Part shown: piece by piece, positions 1-8,600 of the stretch
How positions within the stretch are numbered: the stretch's first letter is position 1
Layout of the letters: each line of letters starts with the position of its first letter
From: CAYGBW01 sp964348185
GTDB lineage: Bacteria > Desulfobacterota > BSN033 > WVXP01
Direction: 5' to 3'
Length of the DNA: 28,084 bases
NCBI GenBank assembly: GCA_964348185.1
Contig: CAYGBW010000026.1
Location: 1-28,084, forward strand
Translations under genes and position numbers: made by a program
The notes under the pieces: generated by a model
Database searches by the model: none
What the model was told of the DNA's origin: nothing
Seen by the model: the letters and a program-made list of their open reading frames with translations, nothing else

Positions 1-348
1 ATACGTCCCCCCGTAAGAATCCTTGACGGAAACCACGTGGTCGTCCTTTGAGAGGAGAGACAGAAGCGTGGCTGTGATGGCGGCCATGCCCGATGAAAAG
101 ACCAGGGCCTCATCAGCGCTTTCCAGGGCGGCAATCTTCTCCTCTGCCGCCACCTGGGTTGGATTTCGGTTTCTTGAGTAGATAAACCCCGACTCCTTGC
201 CTGTGGCCGCGCGATGCCACTGGTCAATGGTGGGATACCCAAACGCCGCCGTTTGATGGATGGGCGGCACGGTCGCCCCGGTGACAGGGTCGATTTTCTC
301 TCCGCCGTGGACAGCGAGCGTATGCAATCGAAAGTCTCTTTCTTTCAT
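1..348 (-). CDS. Cys/Met metabolism PLP-dependent enzyme, N-terminal part (cut by left edge)
   Basis: The first 116 codons of a trans-sulfuration family enzyme (cystathionine gamma-synthase / beta-lyase / methionine gamma-lyase / O-acetylhomoserine sulfhydrylase group), reading off the left edge. These enzymes handle sulfur amino acids in the cytoplasm using pyridoxal phosphate. The translation starts MKERDFRLHTLAVHGGE and shows PPIHQTAAF (28-36), the Tyr-x-Arg pair of YSRNRNPT (Y57, R59), which in this family contacts the cofactor phosphate of the neighbouring subunit, and FSSGMAA (84-90), the phosphate-binding loop. The ATG at 346-348 has a GAGGGAG ribosome binding site a few bases upstream. 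The PLP lysine lies outside the window, so the exact reaction cannot be decided. The gene lies about 110 bp downstream of the insertion-like element at 447-899. Confidence 0.9.
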   Translation of the reverse strand, partial: MKERDFRLHTLAVHGGEKIDPVTGATVPPIHQTAAFGYPTIDQWHRAATGKESGFIYSRNRNPTQVAAEEKIAALESADEALVFSSGMAAITATLLSLLSKDDHVVSVKDSYGGTY

Positions 349-504
349 TTTCTCCCTCGATCTTTCAAATCTCGTTGAGGAAGACCTTCCCCCAAAGACG
401 CCCACCCCCGCCCATCATCAATCGAAGTCCATGAGGGCGGAGAAAAGCGGGGAACATCCCTATAAGCGCTCAATTGAGAGGCGAATCCGATTTTTCAGTG
501 TATT

Positions 505-529
505 GAATATCGAATATCGAACAAGGAAT
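505..529 (+). repeat. Left arm of 25-bp inverted repeat inside the element
   Basis: Exact reverse complement of 788-812. The arm contains two overlapping GAATATC units followed by GAACAAGGAAT. Transcribed from either strand, the two arms could pair into a long hairpin with the decayed gene in the loop, the arrangement known for 23S rRNA intervening sequences. Confidence 0.85.
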
Positions 530-535
530 TTCGAA

Positions 536-765
536 TCATGAAATTCTTTTGATCTTTTTTCTAACGGTTTCTATGCTTGTCAGAAGAATCGAAATCAACT
601 CGTTACTCTCTTTGACCATGGGTTCAAACTTCGATGCAGGCCCTATCAGATTGGTTCTTACAACCATCAGTAACTGTACCTTGTCTCACGTAACTCTTTA
701 AAGCATACTTCCATCTTGTGGACAAAGTCAGAACGAGATTCCGTGCTTTGAGCTTCACCATTATT
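536..765 (-). pseudogene. Four-helix-bundle protein (23S rRNA intervening-sequence S23/IVP family), truncated and frameshifted
   Basis: Read on the minus strand, one frame from 765 gives NNGEAQSTESRSDFVHKMEV, then CFKELRETRYSY and a stop at 667-669. A second frame resumes with VVRTNLIGPASKFEPMVKES, then NELISILLTSIETVRKKIKRIS and a stop at 536-538. The order EAQ-ESRxDFxHKM-KELRETRY-KESNEL-TSIxTxxKK is the C-terminal two-thirds of the S23/IVP four-helix-bundle family (typically about 120 residues). The N-terminal third is missing and at least one frameshift lies near 670, so no full protein can be made. The family is known from 23S rRNA intervening sequences and as the fold of Avd proteins of diversity-generating retroelements. 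There is no reverse transcriptase or rRNA here. The assignment rests on remembered family patterns, not on a search. Confidence 0.7.
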
Positions 766-787
766 CTACTTTCCTTCGACATTCATT

Positions 788-812
788 ATTCCTTGTTCGA
801 TATTCGATATTC
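788..812 (-). repeat. Right arm of 25-bp inverted repeat inside the element
   Basis: Exact reverse complement of 505-529. Read on the minus strand it lies directly upstream of the pseudogene, where the start region of an intact gene would be expected. Confidence 0.85.
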
Positions 813-1014
813 TACACCTCATCAGAATTTGCTGAAATATCCGAACCCCCTAACGAGACCATATTCATTGTCTAATTGAGCGCTTGCGGGGAACATCCCC
901 TCCCCCTTATTCTGTAAAAGCGTCATTCTTCTTGATTCTACTGAGTCCTGGCGACTGACCATGGACCGCTGTCGATTTGTCCTTGACCCCTCCCTTAGCC
1001 GGTGAGGTCAAAAC

Positions 1015-1701
1015 TCAGGCCGGGGCCACCATGAAACCAGAATGGGTCACCCTCACGACAAATGTCTGATCCTTGTCTGGAAAGGTATAGGCCGTGTTTC
1101 CGTATGCAGCCTTGACCCAGGGAATGTCCTCGTGATGCCGGTAGAGCCAGTACCAGACCCTTTGTATTTTGGAGTCTTCCAGATCATAGACGGTTCGGCG
1201 CTGGGAGGTTTCGTCCCCGGCCTTGAGATACCGCCCCTCGATGCGCGTGATCCGGTATCCCGTGTGGAGCCCCAGCAGGTTGAGCCAGGGATGCCACTGG
1301 ACGATATGCCCCCCGACAGCCCACTGATCGCCGTTGAGGCGGAAGATTCTGGGAATTCCCTCTTCTCCGTCTTCGAGGGGGACGAAACTCAGGATCATAT
1401 GGTGGTCCCGTCCCTCCACCGGGACACAACGGATTCGGGCAACGGGCTTTTCCCGGGTAAAAACCACATAGGTTCGGGCAAACAGGGCAAGCATCAATAG
1501 GGAAAGGCCAAGGGCGAAGACGCAGCCACTCGCAAGGATCTTGATGACCCGCGGCAGCCCCCCCCGCCTCTTCCGGGTCCTCTTAGAAAAAGGAAAGGAC
1601 CGGAGCAGCTGAGCCAGGAGAACAATTCCCCCTGCTCCAAGAATCGCCAAGGCGATAAAGAAGAGGGGAACGGCCATTTCCAAAGTCCACGGGAAAATCA
1701 T
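1015..1701 (-). CDS. Unrecognised membrane protein with two N-terminal helices, last gene of the haem block
   Basis: I do not recognise this 228-residue protein. It has two hydrophobic segments (about 9-31 and 50-72) separated by a very basic loop (SKRTRKRRGG), which by the positive-inside rule puts the loop in the cytoplasm and the remaining roughly 150 residues outside. The outer part is polar and rich in aromatic residues and has no cysteine pair or catalytic motif that I can name. It follows hemD by only 9 bp (AGGCAGGAG), so it is very likely co-transcribed. The start is uncertain: the first ATG directly touches its AGGAG, which is too close for a normal site, and an ATG at codon 9 (MAVPLFF) is the alternative. 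A role linked to haem or cytochrome maturation is only suggested by position. Confidence 0.75.
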   Translation of the reverse strand: MIFPWTLEMAVPLFFIALAILGAGGIVLLAQLLRSFPFSKRTRKRRGGLPRVIKILASGCVFALGLSLLMLALFARTYVVFTREKPVARIRCVPVEGRDHHMILSFVPLEDGEEGIPRIFRLNGDQWAVGGHIVQWHPWLNLLGLHTGYRITRIEGRYLKAGDETSQRRTVYDLEDSKIQRVWYWLYRHHEDIPWVKAAYGNTAYTFPDKDQTFVVRVTHSGFMVAPA

Positions 1702-1710
1702 CTCCTGCCT

Positions 1711-2508
1711 TCACTTTTCGATGCAGAAGTACCCTGCCATGGCGCTGGTGAGAGCTGGAATCGTGTACTCCTCGGGGCTGATGTGAACGGGAAGCCCCAC
1801 TTCCACGGCTCTTTCCCGAGTGATTGGGCCGATGACGGCAATGGCAACCCCATCCAGCCCTTTCAGGAGTTCATCCCGATTGGAAGCAAACATCTCCATG
1901 AAGTTGGAGACCGTAGACGGACTGGTGAAGGCGATGGCATCGATGCGTCCTTCCTCTAGAAGCCGGAGAAGATTGGAGGTCTCCCCCTTGGGTTGAACCG
2001 TTTGATAGGCCTCAACCACATCAACCCTTGCCCCGTGACTTTTCAGTCCCTGCGGAAGGATCTCCCTGGCCTTCTTCGCCCGGGCCAGAAGAACCCGCTT
2101 GCCGACGAGCCCCTGTTTTGCCAGACTCTCAACGACGGCCTCGGCCCTGTATTCTCTCGGAACGAGATGAGCCTCTATTCTCTCCCCCTTCATTTCCCTA
2201 GCAGTCCGGGGGCCAATGGCGCAGAACCGAATGCCTTTCAGGGAGTCAATGTTCCTTCCCCTCGCCCGAAGCCTTGCCACAAAGGATCTGACACCATTTG
2301 CACTCGTAAAGATAACCCAATCATAGCCCTGGAGACCGTCAATCGCCCTGTCGAGGGGGGCCCAACTGTCAGGAGGAACGATTTCGATGGTTGGGAATTC
2401 GATGACCCGGGCCCCGAGAACGGTCAGCCCCGCGCTGAACTCAGCCGCCTGGTGCTGCGCTCGGGTGATGACGATGGTTTTCCCTTCCAGTGGTTTCCCC
2501 TTCTCCAT
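1711..2508 (-). CDS. hemD: Uroporphyrinogen-III synthase
   Basis: Cyclises hydroxymethylbilane to uroporphyrinogen III with inversion of ring D, in the cytoplasm. The 265-residue length is normal for the stand-alone enzyme. It shows the usual two similar lobes: residues 8-40 begin with GKTIVITRA, TSANGVRSF (about 68-76) is the family's conserved first-lobe motif, and FTSPSTVSNF in the second lobe is its counterpart, followed by AVIGPITRERA. The family is poorly conserved, but this set of motifs is characteristic. The chosen start (MEKGKPLEGKT) places the first strand as in homologues; no strong Shine-Dalgarno is visible. It lies 135 bp downstream of hemA and 9 bp upstream of the membrane protein, in a leftward operon. 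The preceding enzyme, HemC, is not encoded in the window. Confidence 0.93.
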   Translation of the reverse strand: MEKGKPLEGKTIVITRAQHQAAEFSAGLTVLGARVIEFPTIEIVPPDSWAPLDRAIDGLQGYDWVIFTSANGVRSFVARLRARGRNIDSLKGIRFCAIGPRTAREMKGERIEAHLVPREYRAEAVVESLAKQGLVGKRVLLARAKKAREILPQGLKSHGARVDVVEAYQTVQPKGETSNLLRLLEEGRIDAIAFTSPSTVSNFMEMFASNRDELLKGLDGVAIAVIGPITRERAVEVGLPVHISPEEYTIPALTSAMAGYFCIEK

Positions 2509-2643
2509 GGGAATGACCCCGTGGCGATCGAAAATTCCCCGTGTATATATCTCTCTCCAAATGGAGTGTCGCCCAGATCCGTCTGAGGGGTCAGGAAAAC
2601 GTTTGTGCTCATCAATCTTGGCGACGTTGAATGCACAAGGGCT

Positions 2644-3951
2644 TCAGCCCCAAGGTTCTTGATCCCCACCTTTCCCAGAGGAATCCGTTTCCTCCAAGCG
2701 AAATAGCTTCCTGACGGCGTCCGACAGCAACTCACCGGATGAGTTCTGGTCTGCTCTTTTCAAAAAGGTGATGGGGTCGTGAAGCACCTTGTTGACAATC
2801 GCCGATGTGAGCGCGTCGAGCACCTTCCGTTCCTTTTCAGAGGTGAGGGACAGGGCTGCGTAGGCCTTCTTGAGCTCTTTCTGACGGATGGCCTCCAGTT
2901 TGTCTCTCAACAAACGAATGGTGGGGGTTGTCTCCAGCGACGCGTACCACTGGCAAAACCGTGTCACCTCCCTTTCCACGATCTCCTCTGCCCTTTCCGC
3001 CTCTTTTTTGCGGTCTCTGATGTTCGCCTCAGCAACCCCCTGAAGATCATCAATATCATAGAGGTACACGTTCTCAATCGAGTTGATCCGTGGGTCGATA
3101 TCCCTGGGTACGGCAATATCGATAAAAAACATGGACCGGTTTCGTCTGGCCTTTATGAGGGTGGCAACCTCGGAATAGTTGATCACATAGTGAGGAGACG
3201 CGGTGGAACTGATAACAATATCAGCCTCCCCGAGACCCTCAACGAGTTGATCGAAGGGAAGGACCCTTCCCTCAAACATTTGAGCCAGTTCACAGGCCCG
3301 TTGGGGGGTCCGGTTCGTTACCGTAATCCGAGACGCCCCGGAAGTAACGAGATGCCTCGCCGCCAATTCGCACATCTCTCCCCCCCCAACGAGCAGGACA
3401 GCCTTGTCCTGAAGTTCACCAAATATCTTCTTTGCCAGCTCAACAGCCACAAAGCTTATCGAAACGGCCCGGTTACCAATGGTGGTTTCAGTGCGAATCC
3501 GCTTGGCAACACTGAATGCCTTGTGGAGCAGCCTGTTCAGGATAGCTCCTGCAGCACGGTGATGGGACGCTTCGCTGAAGGCGCTCTTGACCTGTCCAAA
3601 GATCTGGGGTTCCCCGACGACCATGGAATCCAGGCTGGAAGCAACCCGGAAAACGTGGCGGACCGCCTCCTCACCCTGATAAACGTAGAGAAACCTTTTC
3701 AGTTCCCTTCTGGGTATTCCGTGGAAATCTGAGAGAAAACCCTCCACCTCACGGATCCCCTCATCGACATTGCTCGTGGTCGCATAGACTTCCACCCGAT
3801 TGCAGGTTGAGAGAACCATGTCTTCCCTTATCGACGAAAGGGAGAGCACGCCCTTTAAGGGTTCCTCCAAGCGGTCTTCCGGGAAGGAGACCCTTTCCCG
3901 AATCTCTATGGGAGCGGTTCTATGGTTGAGTCCGACAACAATGATATCCAT
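2644..3951 (-). CDS. hemA: Glutamyl-tRNA reductase
   Basis: Reduces glutamyl-tRNA(Glu) to glutamate-1-semialdehyde with NADPH, the committed step of C5-pathway tetrapyrrole synthesis. The protein has 435 residues, which is normal. It starts MDIIVVGLNHRTAP and carries the STCNRVE motif with the nucleophilic cysteine at position 50, exactly as in the family. VGEPQIFGQVK follows, then the NADPH-binding Rossmann segment VLLVGGGEMCELAA (about 190-205) and VTNRTPQRA, and a C-terminal dimerisation helix region. The reading frame stays open upstream to 4626, but that extension overlaps ccsA and has no family similarity, so ATG 3949-3951 is the start. The ribosome site is weak (GTTGGA). It follows ccsA by 68 bp. 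The stop codon lies inside a small GGGCT-GA-AGCCC hairpin. Confidence 0.97.
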   Translation of the reverse strand: MDIIVVGLNHRTAPIEIRERVSFPEDRLEEPLKGVLSLSSIREDMVLSTCNRVEVYATTSNVDEGIREVEGFLSDFHGIPRRELKRFLYVYQGEEAVRHVFRVASSLDSMVVGEPQIFGQVKSAFSEASHHRAAGAILNRLLHKAFSVAKRIRTETTIGNRAVSISFVAVELAKKIFGELQDKAVLLVGGGEMCELAARHLVTSGASRITVTNRTPQRACELAQMFEGRVLPFDQLVEGLGEADIVISSTASPHYVINYSEVATLIKARRNRSMFFIDIAVPRDIDPRINSIENVYLYDIDDLQGVAEANIRDRKKEAERAEEIVEREVTRFCQWYASLETTPTIRLLRDKLEAIRQKELKKAYAALSLTSEKERKVLDALTSAIVNKVLHDPITFLKRADQNSSGELLSDAVRKLFRLEETDSSGKGGDQEPWG

Positions 3952-4019
3952 TCCAACTGCTCTTTCAGTCTGCCCGTCACCCGCCGATCGACGGGGAGCT
4001 GTGATGGCATGAGACTGCC

Positions 4020-4844
4020 TTATCTCCACGTGCTGTAGGAATGAAATCCTCTGAGGACGAGGTTCACTCCCAGGAACGTGAACAGGATCGCCATAAACCC
4101 TACAAGGGCCATCATCGCTGCTTTTTTCCCTCGCCAGCCGATGGCCAGTCTCTGATGAAGCAGGGCTGCATAGAGAAACCAGGTGATGAGAGACCACGTC
4201 TCCTTCGGATCCCAACTCCAGTAGGAGCCCCACGCATAGCTTGCCCAGACTGACCCGGTGACAATTCCGACGGTCAGAAGGGGAAAGCCAAAGGTGAGCG
4301 ACCGATAGTTCAGCTCGTCCAGGATCTCCAAGGAGGGGAGTCTTCTGAGAAAAACGCCGCTCTTCTTGGATTTTATCTGGTGTTCCTGTATGAGGTACAT
4401 GATCCCCGCACAGAAGGCCAGAGCAAAAACGGCATTCCCCAAGAAGGCGAACATCGCATGAAAGGGAAGCCAGTAGCTCTTCAGGGCAGGGTGGAGAGGG
4501 AATATATCTTTGGGAAGAGCCAGGCCGACAACCACGAGAATCAACGCGATAGGCGCCACAAAGGCCCCGAGAACCCTGATGTGGTATTTGTAGTGGACCA
4601 CAATATAGACAAGCAGAATCGCCCACGCGAAGAATGAAAAAGATTCATAGAGATTTGTAATGGGCGCGTACCCTGCCTCATAGTATCGAAAGATCAAGGC
4701 GGTTGTATGGAGAACGAACCCAGCCGAGAGAAGCCCGACACCGATTCTGGAAAACAAGTCCCGGAGAGAGACGATGTAAGCCAGATAGCTGATCGTTCCA
4801 AACGTGTAAAAGACAACAGCCGTGTAGAAAAAGATAAGGTTCAT
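4020..4844 (-). CDS. ccsA: Cytochrome c assembly protein of the CcsA/HemX type
   Basis: Integral membrane haem-handling protein of about 274 residues and roughly eight helices. The key feature is the tryptophan-rich WWD segment WGSYWSWDPKETWSLITWF near residues 202-220, which binds or presents haem in CcsA/CcmC/CcmF proteins. Histidines flank it: LHTTAL and FHAMFAF before it, and LLHQRL after it. The start is MNLIFFYTAVV at 4844; a longer in-frame version to 4955 is basic, has no membrane character and runs across a hairpin, so it is rejected. Gene order ccsA-hemA is common in deltaproteobacteria. The sequence alone does not tell whether it exports haem for system II cytochrome c maturation or acts as HemX, controlling HemA level; no ccsB/resB partner is in the window. 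Confidence 0.88.
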   Translation of the reverse strand: MNLIFFYTAVVFYTFGTISYLAYIVSLRDLFSRIGVGLLSAGFVLHTTALIFRYYEAGYAPITNLYESFSFFAWAILLVYIVVHYKYHIRVLGAFVAPIALILVVVGLALPKDIFPLHPALKSYWLPFHAMFAFLGNAVFALAFCAGIMYLIQEHQIKSKKSGVFLRRLPSLEILDELNYRSLTFGFPLLTVGIVTGSVWASYAWGSYWSWDPKETWSLITWFLYAALLHQRLAIGWRGKKAAMMALVGFMAILFTFLGVNLVLRGFHSYSTWR

Positions 4845-4929
4845 CACACCGCCAAGGTCATAGGGTCTGGATTCTCCTGATTTCTGTCTGGAGCAGGCCG
4901 TTTCTGGGCATTTCAGACGAGATCTCTCA

Positions 4930-4953
4930 GAGCCCACAACCCCTTTTGGGCTC
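4930..4953 (-). other. Hairpin in the acyP-ccsA gap
   Basis: A 7-bp perfect inverted repeat, GAGCCCA / TGGGCTC, with a 10-base loop lies between the acylphosphatase stop and the ccsA start. On the minus strand it is not followed by a run of T, so it does not look like a standard intrinsic terminator. It could be an attenuating leader structure for the haem block or may have no function. Confidence 0.3.
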
Positions 4954-5009
4954 AAAGCTGAAATGGGATGGCTTCCCTACCCCTTCGGGAATTCCTCAAT
5001 TCCTGGCTT

Positions 5010-5291
5010 TCAGCCATAGACAATATCGAATCCCCTGAACTCCCCCTGGAAAGGCTCCTCCTCGACCTGCACGCGGGTTACCGTCGCGCCGGGTGGTCCG
5101 GTGTGACACCACCTGATGAGTTCGGCCACACGGCTCTCCTCCCCTTCGGCCAAGATTTCTACGGTCCCGTTTGGTCGATTCCGAACCCATCCAAAGACCT
5201 GAAGCTGTCGGGCCTTTTTTTCCGTGTAAGCCCGGTAAAAGACCCCCTGGACGTATCCCTCCACAGTGAGACGTCTTCTTGCCTTGCCCAC
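5010..5291 (-). CDS. acyP: Acylphosphatase
   Basis: Small cytoplasmic enzyme that hydrolyses the carboxyl-phosphate bond of acyl phosphates. The 93-residue product has the ferredoxin-like acylphosphatase signature: VEGYVQGVFYRAYTEKKA, with the phosphate-binding loop and catalytic arginine R20, then GWVRNRPNGTVE, with the catalytic asparagine N38, and the C-terminal GFDIVYG strand. The frame is open to 5330, but the GTG at 5289-5291 has a strong GGGGGAG site (5297-5303) at 5-base spacing and gives the usual family length, so I take it as the start. It reads in the same direction as ccsA with a 165-bp gap and may be transcribed separately. Confidence 0.93.
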   Translation of the reverse strand: MGKARRRLTVEGYVQGVFYRAYTEKKARQLQVFGWVRNRPNGTVEILAEGEESRVAELIRWCHTGPPGATVTRVQVEEEPFQGEFRGFDIVYG

Positions 5292-5296
5292 GGCGA

Positions 5297-5303
5297 CTCC
5301 CCC
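5297..5303 (-). promoter_or_regulatory. Ribosome binding site of acyP (decides the GTG start)
   Basis: GGGGGAG on the minus strand, five bases before GTG 5289-5291. The upstream GTG at 5328-5330 would add 13 residues that homologues lack. Confidence 0.7.
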
Positions 5304-5540
5304 TGACAAAAACTCCTTGAAAATTAGCACACAGGCGGCTCTAAATCAACCGCACAATGACGGGGGTATGAGAGAAGCTCATCTCGAGCGTGATGGGTTC
5401 TAGATCGATAGACCGAGTAATCATCGTGGTGGCAAATGACAAAGCGTCAAGTCTTTCCCACCCATTTTGACCTCACCATTCGGGTTCAGCAAGAGAAACG
5501 GTGCCACAGATTTTAGCCGAAAACCCACGTTGAACGGACC

Positions 5541-5570
5541 TTGAAAAAAACCCGCAAGATCTTATATAAT
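5541..5570 (+). promoter_or_regulatory. Sigma-70-type promoter for the activase-HAD gene pair
   Basis: TTGAAA at 5541-5546 and a perfect TATAAT at 5565-5570, separated by 18 bp. Transcription would start near 5577, leaving a leader of about 90 bases before the ATG at 5669. Confidence 0.6.
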
Positions 5571-5668
5571 CATGCCCAAGTCCCTCATCACAGAGTTACC
5601 TACCATACGGCTTCAGAGAGAATGATCGCTCCCGAACCAAAGCAATCAGAATTCTCAGGAGAAACCAG

Positions 5669-8600
5669 ATGGACAAGCGCTACGTGGGGATCGATGTCGG
5701 TTCAATCAGTGCGAACACCGTTGTCCTTGACGCGGAGAGACGAGTTCTGGAAGAGCACTATTCTCGGACCAAGGGGCAACCCCTGAGAACGGTTCAGAGG
5801 ATCCTGGAGGAACTCTTGCATCACGTCCCCCAGCAGCAGATCGCCGGTATGTACTTTACCGGCGTGGGAGGAAAGCTTCTGTCAGAACTTCTGGGAGGGG
5901 AATTTGTCAATGAGATCATCGCTCAGGCCAGAAGTGTCGAACACTTTCATCCTGAGGTCCGAACGATTATCGACGTTGGAGGGGAAGACTCCAAGATGAT
6001 TCTGATCGAAGTGGAGGGAGATCGTCACAAGATTAGCGATTTCGCCATGAATACCCTCTGTGCTGCAGGTACAGGGTCATTCCTGGATCAGCAGGCAAGC
6101 CGGTTGGGATTGACCATTGAAGCATTCGGCGAGTTGGCTCTCCGTTCAGAGAACCCTCCCCGTATTGCCGGTCGGTGCAGCGTGTTTGCCAAGTCTGACA
6201 TGATCCATCTCCAGCAGATCGCCACCCCTGACTACGACATTGTGGCAGGGCTCTGCTACGCCTTGGCCAGAAATTTCAAAAGCAACATCGGGAAGGGCAG
6301 GGCGTTCACAAAGCCCGTCAGTTTCCAGGGAGGGGTTGCCGCCAATGTGGGTATGCGCCGTGCGTTTCTGGATGTCCTTGAGCTGGAGGAAGAGGACCTC
6401 ATCATTCCGAAACACTTTGCCTCCATGGGGGCCTTGGGCGCAATCTGGGTGGAGCTGGACAGGGGAAAGGAGAAGCCCTTCCAGGGTCTGGAGAGACTCG
6501 TAAACCACCTCGCTCACCACCAAGAGGAACGGAGATCTCATCGGCCTCTCTCCCTTTCGGTGCATCACGCTAATCGTGCCTATCCGATTCGAAGGGATCT
6601 CCCCGAGCCGGAACGGGTTGAAGCCTATCTGGGGCTGGACGTTGGATCCATCAGTACCAATCTTGTTGTCATCGATAGGGAGGGGAATCTCCTGGCCAAG
6701 AGATACCTCATGACCGCTGGTCGCCCCATCGAGGCTGTCAGGATAGGGCTCGCCGAAATCGACGGGGAAATCGGGGACCGAGTGGACATCCAGGGGGTGG
6801 CGACCACGGGCTCGGGAAGATATCTGACAGCCGATTTTGTGGGGGCCGATATCGTGAGGAATGAGATCACTGCCCAGGCGACAGCCGCCGCCTATATTGA
6901 TCCTGAGGTGGATACGATTTTTGAAATCGGTGGTCAGGACTCCAAATACATTAGCCTTGACGATGGCGTGGTGGTGGACTTTGAGATGAACAAAGTCTGC
7001 GCAGCGGGAACGGGCAGTTTCCTTGAGGAGCAGGCTGAGAGGCTGGGGATTTCGATCAAGGAGCAGTTTGGACAATTGGCCCTATCGGCAGAAGAACCTG
7101 TTCGGATGGGAGAGCGGTGCACGGTCTTTATCGAATCTGACCTGGTTCATCACCAGCAACGGGGGGCATTAACCGAGGAGCTTGTGGCGGGTCTCAGTTA
7201 CTCGATCGTAGAGAATTACCTCAACCGGGTCGTGGGGGACCGCCGGGTCGGAAACCGGATTTTTTTCCAAGGCGGCACCGCCTTCAACCAGGGTGTTGTG
7301 GCCGCTTTCGAGCGGGTCCTTGGGAAATCCATCACGGTGCCCCCTCATCACGATGTGACCGGTGCCATTGGTGTAGCCCTGCTGGCGATGAAGGAGAGGA
7401 CCTGGGAGAAGAGCCGGTTCAAGGGCTTCGATTTGAGCCAGAGAAAATATCAGATCGGAACCTTTGAATGCAAAGGGTGCGAGAATCTCTGTCTCATTCG
7501 AAAGGTCAGCGTCGAAGAAGAAAAACCCCTCTTTTATGGCAGCCGGTGCGAAAAATACGATGTGGTGAAACGGAGTAAGGGCAGCGATCTTCCGGATCTC
7601 TTCGCCGAGAGAGAGGGGCTGCTGTTTGCCCCCTATCCGGGAGAAGAGAATCTTCCCGTTGATGCCCCGAGTATCGGGATTCCGAGGGTCCTCAACTTTC
7701 ACGAACTCCTTCCCTTCTGGAGAGCCTTTTTCACCGAACTGGGTTATCGCGTCGTCCTGAGCGATCGGAGCAACAGAGAACTCGTGAGGAAAGGGGTAGA
7801 GACGGTGGGAGCAGATACCTGTTTCCCCATCAAAGTCTCTCACGGCCATGTTCTGGACCTTTTGGAAAAGGGCGTAAAGAGAATCTTTATCCCCAGTGTC
7901 GTGAATCTCAGGAGCCCACGGCCGGACATTATCGTGAGTACGTTATGCCCCTATGTTCAGAGTTTTCCCTATACAGTCAAATCTTCGATCGATTTCAAAG
8001 CCTTTGGGGCCGAACTTCTTCAGCCCGTGGTCCATTTGGGATGGGGAAAGAAGGATCTGGAAAAGGAGCTCATTCGATTCGGCAGGGCCCTCGGCCGGGG
8101 GGCTTCCGCTTCCATGAGAGCTTTTGTCAAAGCAGAAGAAAGTCAGGCCCAATTCCAGAAGGCCATCCTTCGAAGGGGTCGGGAGGTTCTGGCGGGGCTC
8201 GCTCCCGGGCAGAAATTGATGGTCGTCATTGGCCGCCCCTACAACACCTGTGATTCCGGTGTCAATCTCGACCTTCCGAAAAAACTGCGGGACCTGGGAG
8301 AGCTCGCGATTCCCATGGATTTTCTTCCCTTGGACGAGATGGCTCACCGTGAAGGAATCGGAGAGATGTACTGGCGCTATGGTCAACGGATTCTCTGCGC
8401 GGGCTATCTGGTCAAGGAGAACCCCCAGTTCCATGGGATTTACATCACCAATTTCGGATGCGGCCCCGACTCCTTCATCAGCCACTTCTTCAGGGATCTG
8501 CTCAAGGGCAAGCCTTATCTTCAGCTAGAGATCGACGAGCACTCTGCCGATGCGGGCGCCATCACGCGGTGCGAGGCCTTTCTGGACAGCCTCAACAACG

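Larger units (their letters stand above)
447..899. mobile_element. Small insertion-like element carrying a broken four-helix-bundle gene
   Basis: Seen directly: a perfect 14-bp direct repeat GCGGGGAACATCCC at 447-460 and 886-899; just inside it a perfect 12-bp inverted repeat, AAGCGCTCAATT at 464-475 against AATTGAGCGCTT at 874-885; and further inside a perfect 25-bp inverted repeat, 505-529 against 788-812, rich in GAATATCGAATATCGAAC. The inner part (536-765, minus) is a decayed S23/IVP four-helix-bundle gene. The nested inverted arms with outer direct repeats fit an inserted unit of about 425 bp (461-885) with a target duplication. No transposase is present, so it would be non-autonomous. 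A chance set of repeats is unlikely given their nested order, but the mechanism of insertion is inference. Confidence 0.7.
5292..5668. other. Divergent intergenic region between acyP and the activase gene
   Basis: 377 bp with no convincing gene. It holds the acyP ribosome site at its left end and a good rightward promoter at 5541-5570 with about 90 bases of leader before the activase ATG. The leader is AT-richer than the genes. A short frame starting at 5541 runs into the activase gene in another frame and shows no protein character. I see no clear leftward promoter for acyP. Confidence 0.6.

Noticed and set aside
260..541. 93-residue plus-strand ORF
   Set aside because: It is antisense to the PLP enzyme start and runs into the inverted-repeat element; no protein character.
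2634..2655. Terminator at the end of hemA
   Set aside because: The GGGCT/AGCCC hairpin overlaps the stop codon, is short and has no T-run, and hemD follows in the same direction.
3952..4626. Long N-terminal extension of hemA
   Set aside because: It overlaps ccsA in another frame; the hemA family starts at MDIIVVGLNHR (3951), which places the catalytic cysteine at the standard position 50.
6146..7075. 309-residue minus-strand ORF inside the activase gene
   Set aside because: It is antisense to two clear ATPase domains, with no motif and no ribosome site; a codon-bias shadow.
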